Shown: positions 8,335-16,477 of the stretch, in pieces | Position numbering within the stretch: the first letter of the stretch is position 1 | How the letters are laid out: each line of letters begins with the position of its first letter | NCBI GenBank assembly: GCA_031969915.1 | Contig: DALYJJ010000028.1 | Coordinates: forward strand, 1-52,882 | Direction of reading: 5' to 3' | DNA: 52,882 bases | Source: DALYJJ01 sp031969915 | GTDB lineage: Bacteria; Acidobacteriota; Terriglobia; Bryobacterales; Bryobacteraceae | The notes under the pieces: generated by a model | The model's database searches: none | Seen by the model: only the letters and a program-made list of their open reading frames with translations | Told to the model about the DNA's origin: nothing | Program-made: the position numbers and the translations under genes

Positions 8335-8805
8335 ATGCCGGCATTCGAATACCGACAGGCGCAAGAGATCCAGCGGGTTTTCGCAGCCCACGGTGTGCGC
8401 TATCTGTTCTTAGGCAAGTCGGGCGCGATTCTGCTCGGCTATCCCGATACGACTCAGGATGCGGACCTGTACGTCGACAAGCAGCGGGATAACTGCGAAG
8501 CACTGGTGGCGGCCTTGCGCGAACTGGGCTTCAGCTTGGGCGAGAACGAGAATCGGGAGATCCGGCGGGGAAAAGACTTCATTCAATTGAAGAGCGGACC
8601 CTTCGATCTCGACTTGATCTTCGCGCCCGACGGCATCGAACGCTTCGAGGACGCCTGGTCGCGGCGAATCGAAGTGGAGGGCTTCCCGGTTTGCCACTTG
8701 GACGACATCATCGCCAGCAAACGAGCGGCGAACCGGCAGAAAGACCGGGAGTCCTTGGGCCGCCTGGAGGCCTTCCGCGAATACTGGCACCGCACGCGGC
8801 GATAG
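8335..8805 (+). CDS. MNT-fold nucleotidyltransferase-like protein
   Basis: A 156-residue protein of the minimal nucleotidyltransferase type. GKSGAILLGYPDTTQDADLYV (from residue ~27) matches the GG/S-X-DxD active-site block of DNA polymerase beta-like enzymes, with the metal-binding pair in DAD. A third acidic position is plausible in FDLDLIFA. Such small enzymes commonly act in toxin-antitoxin or tRNA/protein AMPylation modules. Here the first glycine of the motif is preceded by Leu and the Gly-Gly is Gly-Lys-Ser, a deviation. The ATG follows GGCGGGGG. It is convergent with the amidase gene, 26 bases away. Confidence 0.75.
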   Translation: MPAFEYRQAQEIQRVFAAHGVRYLFLGKSGAILLGYPDTTQDADLYVDKQRDNCEALVAALRELGFSLGENENREIRRGKDFIQLKSGPFDLDLIFAPDGIERFEDAWSRRIEVEGFPVCHLDDIIASKRAANRQKDRESLGRLEAFREYWHRTRR

Positions 8806-8831
8806 CGCCGTTCCTCTGACGCCGGGCCGCG

Positions 8832-10238
8832 CTACTCTTCCTGCGCGCGGCTGGCGGTCTGCGTTTGCGCTACCGTATAGCGGCTGAGCGTGGCCGCGTA
8901 CTGCGACACGCCCTTGCACAACGCTTCGGCGATCCGCTGCCGATGCTCGGGTGTCTTCAGGAGCGCTTCTTCCCTTGCGTTGCTGACGAAGCCGATCTCG
9001 GTGAGAATCGACGGCATGGAGGCGCCGATGAGCACCACGAACGGGGCCTTCTTCACGCCCCGGTTGCGCGCCTGCGGGTTGAGCTTCAGCGCCAACGGGA
9101 AGAGCGCCGTCTGCACCCGCGCAGCGAGTTCCCGCGATTCGTCGAGCTTACTGTTCAGCGCGATCTTCTGGATGAGCTCGCGCAATTCGTAGATCGACTT
9201 GCCGTGGCCGGCGTTCTCTCTTGCGGCGACCTCCAGGTCCACTTTCGAGTTGGTGAGGTTGAGGTAGTAGGTCTCGACGCCAGTGGCCGCCTTGTAGGGA
9301 GACGAGTTGGCATGAATCGAAAGGAAGAGATCGGCGCGGTGCTCGTTGGCCAGCGCGGTTCGCTCCTCGAGGCCCAGGAAGCGATCGTCCTTGCGGGTGT
9401 AGACGACTTCGCTGTTGAGCTGCGTCTCGATCAGTTCGCCCAGGCGCAGCGCGATGTCGAGCACCAGGTCCTTCTCCGCCAGGCCGGTGGGTCCGATAGT
9501 GCCGGCGTCATGTCCGCCGTGCCCGGCGTCGATCACCACTCTGCCTAGCTTGAGGCCGAGCGCACGCGTGAGACTCCGTTTTCCGTTGCTGTTGGTTCGC
9601 GCGGGCAGGGCTACCCGCGGCGGTTCCGAAGGGGGTGCCTCCGCCGGCGGCGTCTTCAGCTCCGCGACCACGGGCGGGGCGGGAGCTGGAGCCGCCTTCG
9701 GCTGGGGGCGGATGGCTTCGCGCGGCGATTCCACGCGCGCCCGCTCCACCGGCGGCGGCGCGGCCGGCTTCACCGGGGCGGGTTCGGCGGGCGGCTTCGC
9801 GGGCGAGACTACGGCCGGTTGGTGGAGCCGCACTTCCACCACCAGACGGTCCGGGTTCGCGAGCTTTGAGACGGTGAGGGCGGCGGGGCCTTCCAGGTCG
9901 AGCACGATGCGGGAGACCGCGGGTTGCGTCAGGGCGACCCGGATTTGCCGTACGATGCCGTCTCCCACCGGGACGGTGCGGATGCCGCGGTTGCGTCCTT
10001 CCAGCTTGAGCTTCGCACCCTGAATGTCGAAGAACACGCGCTCGGGATCGGGCAGACGGTCCGTGGTGTACTCGAACTCGCCGGTGGTCTCAATGGCGAT
10101 GCGCGTCACGTCGCCCATCGACCAGAAGCGGACTTCGCGCACGGCGAGTTCATCGGCGGCGGCAAAGGCGGCGGGTGCGCCGACGGAGAGAGTGGCCAGC
10201 AGCCAGGAGAGCCGTCTCGCGTGCCGGGCAGCCGCCAT
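8832..10238 (-). CDS. N-acetylmuramoyl-L-alanine amidase with AMIN domain (AmiC-like)
   Basis: A 468-residue exported cell-wall hydrolase. It has a signal peptide (1-27), an AMIN domain (~30-140) that localises amidases to the envelope, a Pro/Ala-rich linker (~145-225), and an Amidase_3 catalytic domain (~235-455). Zinc-site motifs are IDAGHGGHD, GLAEKDLVLD, LFLSIHANS and the catalytic Glu in ILTEIGFVSN. It would cleave the amide bond between MurNAc and the stem peptide during cell separation. The lytic transglycosylase gene lies 13 bases upstream on the same strand, so both probably form one peptidoglycan-remodelling operon. Confidence 0.93.
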   Translation of the reverse strand: MAAARHARRLSWLLATLSVGAPAAFAAADELAVREVRFWSMGDVTRIAIETTGEFEYTTDRLPDPERVFFDIQGAKLKLEGRNRGIRTVPVGDGIVRQIRVALTQPAVSRIVLDLEGPAALTVSKLANPDRLVVEVRLHQPAVVSPAKPPAEPAPVKPAAPPPVERARVESPREAIRPQPKAAPAPAPPVVAELKTPPAEAPPSEPPRVALPARTNSNGKRSLTRALGLKLGRVVIDAGHGGHDAGTIGPTGLAEKDLVLDIALRLGELIETQLNSEVVYTRKDDRFLGLEERTALANEHRADLFLSIHANSSPYKAATGVETYYLNLTNSKVDLEVAARENAGHGKSIYELRELIQKIALNSKLDESRELAARVQTALFPLALKLNPQARNRGVKKAPFVVLIGASMPSILTEIGFVSNAREEALLKTPEHRQRIAEALCKGVSQYAATLSRYTVAQTQTASRAQEE

Positions 10239-10251
10239 CGTCCTCCTCCTC

Positions 10252-10947
10252 TTACCGTGTGCTCAAGTGCAGCCGGCCGTCGGGGGCGCGATAGGCGACC
10301 AGTTCGGAGTGTTCCCGGGAAGGCACTTTTTTTACGGGCGCTTTGGCCTGCTCACGGGCGCGCGCGTCCCGGAGCTTCTTTCCCACCTTATAGACGTACC
10401 CCTCGGTTTCGCGATACGGCGGCACGTCGCCGTAGCGCTTCACGGCGCCCTCGCCGGCGTTGTACGCAGCCAGCGCCAGGCGCAGGTCGCCCTGATAGAG
10501 ATCCTGAAGATACTTGAGGTGCTTGACGCCCGCGGCGACGTTCTGGCGCGGATCGAAACTGTTGTTCACGCCGAGCCGGCGGGCGGTCCCGGGGATCAAC
10601 TGCATCAGGCCTTCGGCGCCCTTGGGCGAGACGGCGAACGGGTTATAGCCGCTTTCCACCGAGATCACCGAGTGCACCAGGGCGGGCTCGACGCCGTGCT
10701 CGCGGGCGGTCTCCTCGACGAGCTTCTCTATGGGCGACGCGGTCTTGGGGACACCGGGAGCTGCCTCCGCCGCCGGGGCGGCGGCCGTGAGGTAGCTTCT
10801 GGGAACGAGGACGCTACGCACAAGGCGGCCCGTCTTCTTATCCACTCGCACCACGCTCCTGACTGCGGCGCGGTTGTCGACGGCGCTGGCGGCACACAGG
10901 CTGCCCGCACCCAACACCGCTCCGAGTATCAAACAAATATACCTCAA
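10252..10947 (-). CDS. Lytic transglycosylase (SLT domain)
   Basis: A 231-residue exported protein. After a signal peptide (1-20) and a short linker, an SLT/goose-lysozyme-like domain (~75-185) shows the family I motifs: catalytic Glu in ISVESGYNP, then GLMQLIPGTA and LALAAYNAGEGAV. The C terminus (YRAPDGRLHLST) resembles the short DUF4124-like tail seen on such enzymes. It cleaves the MurNAc-GlcNAc bond, giving 1,6-anhydro products. It is first in a two-gene unit with the downstream amidase and divergent from mobA. Confidence 0.92.
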   Translation of the reverse strand: MRYICLILGAVLGAGSLCAASAVDNRAAVRSVVRVDKKTGRLVRSVLVPRSYLTAAAPAAEAAPGVPKTASPIEKLVEETAREHGVEPALVHSVISVESGYNPFAVSPKGAEGLMQLIPGTARRLGVNNSFDPRQNVAAGVKHLKYLQDLYQGDLRLALAAYNAGEGAVKRYGDVPPYRETEGYVYKVGKKLRDARAREQAKAPVKKVPSREHSELVAYRAPDGRLHLSTR

Positions 10948-11024
10948 TTTGTTCTACCCATTCTACAGCCGAAGTTCTCGTGTCGAGCCGGGAAAGGATC
11001 TCGGGTCAATGGTATTATCATCGC

Positions 11025-11606
11025 ATGCGGGAGGGGATCGCCGGTTGGGTCCTGGCCGGCGGCGAGAGCACGCGCATGGGCCGCGATAAGGCGTTGCTTC
11101 CATGGGGCGGGCGTCCTGTTCTGCTGCATCTCGTTGAACTCCTGGAACGGCTGGCGTCTCCCGTCGGGGTGGTGGGCCCGCCGGAGCGGTACCGGGATCT
11201 TGTACCCCGGGTCATCGGCGACCTGCGGCCCGGGCTCGGGCCGTTGGCCGGCATCGAAGCGGCGCTGCAGGCCTCGATGCGCGACTGGAACCTGGTGGTG
11301 GCCTGCGATAACCCCACCTTGGATGAGCGGCGGTTGCGGGCCCTGGCCGCCCGCGCCGTGCAGAGCCCGGCGGCATGCGTGGCGGCCGGCTCGCCGTCGG
11401 AGCCGCAACCCTTGTGCGCCGCTTATCACCGTCGCTGTCTCCCCACGGTGCGCGAGGCGCTCGACCGCGGCCGCGGCAGCGTGCGCGGCGTGCTGGAATC
11501 GCTCGAGGTGGAGTGGTTCGGCGAAGCCGGCGCCGTCTGGCCGGCGGGCGCGAATACGCCGGGAGAGTGGGAAGACCTGTGCGAAGAAGCGCAGAGGGCC
11601 TCGTGA
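11025..11606 (+). CDS. mobA: Molybdenum cofactor guanylyltransferase
   Basis: A 193-residue MobA-type enzyme, which attaches GMP to molybdopterin to form the guanine dinucleotide cofactor. The nucleotide-binding loop LAGGESTRMGRDKALLPWGG opens the protein; VIGDLRPGLGPLAGIEAAL and a DMP-like CDNPTLD motif follow, as does the QPLCAAYHRRC segment typical of the family's C-terminal half. I start at 11025 (MREGIAGW) rather than the in-frame start at 10980 because the family begins just before the loop. The stop overlaps the next gene's GTG (GTGA). No other molybdopterin gene is nearby. Confidence 0.88.
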   Translation: MREGIAGWVLAGGESTRMGRDKALLPWGGRPVLLHLVELLERLASPVGVVGPPERYRDLVPRVIGDLRPGLGPLAGIEAALQASMRDWNLVVACDNPTLDERRLRALAARAVQSPAACVAAGSPSEPQPLCAAYHRRCLPTVREALDRGRGSVRGVLESLEVEWFGEAGAVWPAGANTPGEWEDLCEEAQRAS

Positions 11607-12355
11607 AAGACGACTATCCCCATTACATCGAGTTCCGGCACGTCTATAAGACGTTCGACTACCCCGTTTTAGTCGATTCCTCGTTTTATGTCGAGGGCGG
11701 CAAGACGACCGCGATCATCGGCCGGAGCGGCGTCGGCAAATCGGTGAGCCTCGGCCACATCATGGGGTTCCTGAAGCCCGACCAGGGGCGCGTGATTGTG
11801 GCCCACCAGGACATCACGGAGTTCCCGGAGAGTGAGCTTCGGCAGATTCGGAAGAAAGTCACGATGGTCTTCCAGTCGGGGGCGCTGTTCGATTCGTTAA
11901 CCATCGGGGAGAACATCCTGTTCTCGCTGGAGCTGCGCGAGGACTACGACGAGCAAAACAAGGAGGACGTGGTCGACGGGCTCCTCGGGATGGTGGACCT
12001 GCTCGAGTACAAAGAGGCTTATCCGACCGACCTTTCCACGGGATACAAGCGCGCGGTGGCGATCGCGCGCGCACTCGCCGCACAGCCCGAGTGCATCCTG
12101 TACGACGAGCCCACAACCATGGTCGACCCGATCATGTCCGACCACCTGGGCAACCTGATGTTGCGTCTGAAACGGCAGTTGCGGCTGACCTCGGTGGTGG
12201 TGACGCACGACCTCGACCTGATGCGGAAGGTGGCCGACAGCGTCGTGTTCCTCCACGAAGGCAAAGTGATTTACTTCGGCCCTGTGGACGAGATGGACCA
12301 GGCCACCCACCCGCACATCCAGGAATTCCTGGCCATGGACCGGGTGGACCTCTAA
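11603..12355 (+). CDS. ABC transporter ATP-binding protein, MlaF/Mce type
   Basis: A 250-residue ATPase of the family that powers MlaE-type phospholipid transport. Walker A is GRSGVGKS, the Q-loop is VFQSGALFDSLT (MlaF-like), Walker B is CILYDEP and the H-loop is VVVTHD. The signature motif is LSTGYKR in place of LSGGxxxR, and the D-loop reads TTMVDP, both unusual. The start is a GTG overlapping the mobA stop. No permease (MlaE) or MCE-domain gene is adjacent, so the transporter must be completed from elsewhere. The stop lies inside the left arm of a 24-bp inverted repeat. Confidence 0.9.
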   Translation: MKDDYPHYIEFRHVYKTFDYPVLVDSSFYVEGGKTTAIIGRSGVGKSVSLGHIMGFLKPDQGRVIVAHQDITEFPESELRQIRKKVTMVFQSGALFDSLTIGENILFSLELREDYDEQNKEDVVDGLLGMVDLLEYKEAYPTDLSTGYKRAVAIARALAAQPECILYDEPTTMVDPIMSDHLGNLMLRLKRQLRLTSVVVTHDLDLMRKVADSVVFLHEGKVIYFGPVDEMDQATHPHIQEFLAMDRVDL

Positions 12356-12433
12356 AACCGGGGACGGACGAGACGTTCCCCTAATACTTCCGCGCCGAAC
12401 TATAAGAGAAACGTCTCGTCCGTCCCCGGTTTT
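12354..12433. repeat. REP-like element: perfect 24-bp inverted repeat with 32-base spacer
   Basis: Bases 12354-12377 and 12410-12433 are exact reverse complements over 24 bp; each arm has the core AAAACCGGGGAC at its outer end. The element covers the last two bases of the ATPase stop codon and encodes the last ~17 residues of the convergent subtilase, including its stop at 12381. The same outer core recurs as a single copy at 25614. This fits a REP/BIME-type mobile palindrome of the kind spread by RAYT transposases, though none is in the window. It may also terminate both convergent genes. Confidence 0.8.
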
Positions 12434-15400
12434 CGGTTTGGATGGTGGTGGGCGGGGCGCTGGGGCCGGGCAGGCGCTCCACCTGGGTCTCGGGCGCCTC
12501 CTGCTCGGAAGCCGGCGTCGCGGGCCGCGCCTCGGATTCGCCCTGCTGCGCGGTCACGCTGCCAGGCGCTTGGGGCTTTTCGATCCGAAACGGGATCTCG
12601 AACAACTCGCTGTCGTTCCACACCACACGGCTGCGCCACTGCCCCGGTTGCTCAGCCGGTCCCGCGCCCGCAATGCTCAGCGTGCTGGCGAAGCAGTAGT
12701 CTCCACCTTCGGTGAGCGGCTCCCACTGGCCCGAGCGGAAGCGCGAACCATCCGGGGCGTACCACTCCACGCGCGGCCGGTCTCCGGCCTTCGCCCCGCG
12801 CACCAGGAACCAGAGCGAAGCCCTGGGATCGTCGGTGGAGAACTGTCCTGCCGCCTCCGGTTCCTCGCACAAGGGCTCTCGCAACTGCCGGGTCATGCGC
12901 GCGCCCGTCAGGGTCACCGGCGCCACCGTAAACGCCTGCGTGAACACGGCCTGTCCGTTCCAGGAAACCTGAACTTTCCAGCGGCCGAACTTCCCCGCGG
13001 CATCGGATCCGGCGATGTCGATCCAGCCCCACAGGCACCAGTTCCCGGGTGCGTCCAGCGGATCCCATTCGATCGTTCCGTAGTTCTCGCCATCGGGCGA
13101 GATCCAGTCGGCCTTCACAATGTCTCCCCGGCGCGCGCCGGCCACGCTAAACCAGAGCGTCGCGGTCGCGTCGCCCGCCAGGAACGTCGAAGTCTCGGCG
13201 GGCACGGAGCAGCTCAATTCACTCGCCGCCACCTTGGTCATGAGCCGGCGCTCGACGGCCACCGGCGGGGCGATGGTGAAGTTCAGCGAGAACAGCAGCG
13301 AACCGTTCCAGAGCACACGCGCCGTCCAGCGCCCTTCGCGGACCTCGGCGTCCACGCTGTCGATATCAATCGAATCCCAATAGCAGCGATTGGCGGTGGA
13401 TTCGGGAGTCGCGTTCCAGCGTGCCCGCCGGAACGTCTCCCCGTTCGGCTGCACCCACTCCACCGCCGGCTGATCGCCCGCCCGATAGCCGCCGGCCAGG
13501 TACCACAGGTAGACGCGCTTGTCGCTGGTGCGGAATTCGGACTGGGCGGTGGGGACCGCGCAACCCTGGCCCTCCGGGATCTCAGCGGCGATCATGCGGT
13601 TGATCACCTGGGCCAATCCGGTGACCGCAAAGTTCTGGACGAACAACTCCGCGCCGTTCCAGAGCACCCGGGCGCGCCAGTTGCCCGCGCGCTGGCTTTC
13701 GGGAATCCCCTGGATCTCCAACCCCGGCGCGAAGCACCAACTCCCGTCGGCGTCCGGCGCGGTCAGCGGCGTCGCCTGGAACAACGCGCCCGACGGCGCA
13801 TACCATTCCACCAGCGGGCGGTCGCCCGCCTTCGCTCCGCTCACCAGGAACCACAGCCGCGCCTGCCGGTCGCTGGCAACAAAAGAAGTGACCGCCGTGG
13901 GCCGCGTGCATCCTTGCGAGAAATCGACGGTGCGCGCCATCATCCGCTCTTCCACCTTCACCGTGGGGGCGGCGGAGGGAGCGATGGTCAGTGTCACGGC
14001 AATCTGCACCGGTGTGGGCAAACCAGCCCCGGACACCGTGACGGCGCCGGTGTGGGTACCCGCCGCCAGGCTTCCCGGCGTGGCCGCGATCTGTAGCGTA
14101 GCGGGCGTCGTGCCCGCCGCCGGCGTCACGCGGAGCCAGTTCTCCGCCGTCCGCGCCGTGAAGCTCACCGCGCCGCCGCTGCCGCGCACTTCCACCGCCA
14201 CGGGCGCCGGGGCCGCACCCCCCGCGGTGGCGCGGAACGACACCGCCGTCGGCGCCGCGGACAACACGGGCACCGTCGCTCCTCCGCCCACCCGCAACGC
14301 GATCGGCTGCGTCGCGCTCAGCGCTTCGTCATAGGCCACGCCCGCGGCCGATGCGGTCAACGCCAATTCCGCATTCTGCGCCGGCGCCTGGAGGTTGAAC
14401 GTGCGCGTCACACTCGCTCCGGGCGCGATGGTCCCGATGACGAACGGATCGACCGCGGTGATCCCGGCCGGCAGGCGCAGGCCGAGGTTCACGCGGAACG
14501 CCTCCAGCCCGCCCCGGTTCGACGCCGTGCAGGTAATCGCTACCGTGGCCGAGGCAGCCACCGCCGCCGGAGCCTGGCATTCGATCGCCAGACGCGGCGC
14601 CTCTACCGCGCTCCAGCCCTTCTGCGAGATGGCGAGCGCGTACGGCTCCGCTGTCATGCCCCCGCCGAAGCGCTCATTGGCCGCCACCACCTTCAGCACC
14701 ACTTCGGTGGCCGCCGGGCCGCGCACCAGGATCTGCTCCACGTTGTTCTGGCCGCTGTCGGAAACGCCGGCCCGGGTGTTGTCCAGCCGCGTGTACGCGG
14801 CCAGGTCGAGGTCATGGAACACAGGGGACGTGCGAATATCCTCGAACGGATGGCGGTTCCAGGTGAGCGTCGCGCGCAGGGTGAGCCCTAACGCGCCCTT
14901 GAAGAACCGCACGCTCGCCGGAGGCATCTCACTGCGCACAATGGTGTGCTCCGGCACGCGCTGCAGGTTCAGGTAACCCCAGCCGGAATCCGGCCGCCAG
15001 CCCTCGCCTTCGCTGCTGTTGATCAGCACGGCCTTCAGGGCCAAGGGATCGGTCACGCCGCCCTGGCGCAACAAGGCCGCCGCGCCGGCCACCGCCGGAG
15101 CGGCCATGCTGGTGCCGGTCTTCGGAACCAGCGTGTTCGATGCGTAGTCGGCGGCGAACACATTGGTGCCGGGAGCGGCCAGGTCCGGCTTGAATCGTCC
15201 GCCGCGGGTCGGGCCGCGGCTGCTCGACGGGTTCACGACATCGTCGTTCCGTTCGGCCGTGCGCTGGATATCGATGTTCGCCACCGTGATCGCGTTGTAG
15301 GCTAGGCCCGGTGTCCCCACGGTCGACGCGCGCGGCCCGGAATTCCCCGCCGCGATCACGAAGGTCACCCCGAACACGTCGGCCAACCGGTCGAAGATGC

Positions 15401-16391
15401 GCGACTGCGGATCGTCGTCCGCCGGGATCTCCGCACCGAAGCTGCAGTTGATGATCTTGGCGGCGGTCTGCGTCAGCACGTAGTCAATGCCGCTCAGAAT
15501 GTCGCGGTCGGCGAACGAGCCCTGTCCTTCCGCGCAGCGGCCCTGAATCGCCCGCGTTCGGAAGCCCACCTTGACGCTGACCAGTTTGCCCAGGCGGGGC
15601 GCGACCCCATAGTGGTTGTCGAAGCCCGTGATCGGCTGTCCGGCCACGATACCCGCCACGTGCGTTCCATGCCCCTGCCGGTCTTCGCCCGTGCCAGCGA
15701 GGTCCGAAAAACAGTCGCTCCCCGCGGCGTCGTTCAGGAACACCTCACTCGTCACGTCCACACCGTTGAAAGCGGGGTGAGCGCGGCGAATGCCCGTGTC
15801 GAGAACGGCCACCGTTTCCCCCGCTCCGGTCAGATTGTAGGGGCCCTCCCAAAGAAAGGGCGCATTCAGCGCGAGGACGGTGCCCAGCACCTGGGTGCGG
15901 TACTCAATGCGGGGAAAGATCTCCGCCACGTCGGGGTCCGACGCCAGCGCGTCGAGCGCCGCTGCGGGAATCTCGGCCGCCAGCAGGTTCACTGCGGTAA
16001 AGCGGTTTACAGACGTTCCTCCCAGCGCGCGAAGACGGGTCTCGATGCGGTCCTGCGACCCGCGGACAACGGCTCGGATCTCCTCTGCCGCGGCGCGCCG
16101 CGCGTCCATCTCCATGGCGTCCAGCGTCCGCCGCGCCTCGGAAACGGCCGCCGTGTCGGGCCTCACCGTCTTCATCAGACGAGCCAACTCGTCTTCGAGC
16201 ACACGCCGCCGCCACGCCGTCGCCGCCGTGGCCCGTTCATACGCCGCGCGCTGCGGTTGCTCCCGCAACAGGACAAAGACTGGCAGGCGTTCCCCGGCCC
16301 CGGCCGCCCGAAGCCGGGCGTCCACGTGAGCGGCAGTTTGAGCGAACAGAGGGTAGAGCGAGATCAGAGCGAGCAGAAGGGCGCGGGTCAT
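12381..16391 (-). CDS. Secreted subtilisin-like S8 protease with four C-terminal Cys-pair repeats
   Basis: A 1336-residue exported protein. It has a signal peptide (1-18; the in-frame start at 16469 would bury it), an inhibitor-like propeptide region (~30-165) and an S8 domain (~190-450). The triad is D198 (VAVLDTG), H241 (GHGTHVAG) and S428 (GTSMAAP), with oxyanion N350 (AAGNSG). Beta-rich modules follow (~600-700) and a BACON-like domain (~705-803). Four tandem ~110-residue repeats (~815-1270) then occur, each with two cysteines 58-59 apart (C828/C886, C944/C1003, C1061/C1119, C1175/C1233). The last ~65 residues are low-complexity, and the extreme C terminus is encoded by the REP-like element. 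Confidence 0.9.
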   Translation of the reverse strand: MTRALLLALISLYPLFAQTAAHVDARLRAAGAGERLPVFVLLREQPQRAAYERATAATAWRRRVLEDELARLMKTVRPDTAAVSEARRTLDAMEMDARRAAAEEIRAVVRGSQDRIETRLRALGGTSVNRFTAVNLLAAEIPAAALDALASDPDVAEIFPRIEYRTQVLGTVLALNAPFLWEGPYNLTGAGETVAVLDTGIRRAHPAFNGVDVTSEVFLNDAAGSDCFSDLAGTGEDRQGHGTHVAGIVAGQPITGFDNHYGVAPRLGKLVSVKVGFRTRAIQGRCAEGQGSFADRDILSGIDYVLTQTAAKIINCSFGAEIPADDDPQSRIFDRLADVFGVTFVIAAGNSGPRASTVGTPGLAYNAITVANIDIQRTAERNDDVVNPSSSRGPTRGGRFKPDLAAPGTNVFAADYASNTLVPKTGTSMAAPAVAGAAALLRQGGVTDPLALKAVLINSSEGEGWRPDSGWGYLNLQRVPEHTIVRSEMPPASVRFFKGALGLTLRATLTWNRHPFEDIRTSPVFHDLDLAAYTRLDNTRAGVSDSGQNNVEQILVRGPAATEVVLKVVAANERFGGGMTAEPYALAISQKGWSAVEAPRLAIECQAPAAVAASATVAITCTASNRGGLEAFRVNLGLRLPAGITAVDPFVIGTIAPGASVTRTFNLQAPAQNAELALTASAAGVAYDEALSATQPIALRVGGGATVPVLSAAPTAVSFRATAGGAAPAPVAVEVRGSGGAVSFTARTAENWLRVTPAAGTTPATLQIAATPGSLAAGTHTGAVTVSGAGLPTPVQIAVTLTIAPSAAPTVKVEERMMARTVDFSQGCTRPTAVTSFVASDRQARLWFLVSGAKAGDRPLVEWYAPSGALFQATPLTAPDADGSWCFAPGLEIQGIPESQRAGNWRARVLWNGAELFVQNFAVTGLAQVINRMIAAEIPEGQGCAVPTAQSEFRTSDKRVYLWYLAGGYRAGDQPAVEWVQPNGETFRRARWNATPESTANRCYWDSIDIDSVDAEVREGRWTARVLWNGSLLFSLNFTIAPPVAVERRLMTKVAASELSCSVPAETSTFLAGDATATLWFSVAGARRGDIVKADWISPDGENYGTIEWDPLDAPGNWCLWGWIDIAGSDAAGKFGRWKVQVSWNGQAVFTQAFTVAPVTLTGARMTRQLREPLCEEPEAAGQFSTDDPRASLWFLVRGAKAGDRPRVEWYAPDGSRFRSGQWEPLTEGGDYCFASTLSIAGAGPAEQPGQWRSRVVWNDSELFEIPFRIEKPQAPGSVTAQQGESEARPATPASEQEAPETQVERLPGPSAPPTTIQTENRGRTRRFSYSSARKY

Positions 16392-16477
16392 CTCAATTTC
16401 GATACGCGTAAACGCATTGTAAACCGGGTCAGAGCCGGGTACTGGGAGAGGGTTTAGAATAGCGTTCAAAGGCCGAG

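Noticed and set aside
8335..8805. AbiEii-type toxin
   Set aside because: The protein is about half the usual AbiEii length and lacks the KWxxR-type downstream motifs; the generic MNT-fold label is safer.
12438..14096. 552-residue ORF on the plus strand
   Set aside because: Antisense to the subtilase repeat region; composition is Arg/Gly/His-rich and no domain matches.
16392..16477. Divergent promoter region with TAGAAT (16455) and TACAAT-like boxes
   Set aside because: The -10-like hexamers have no convincing -35 partners, so no promoter was called.
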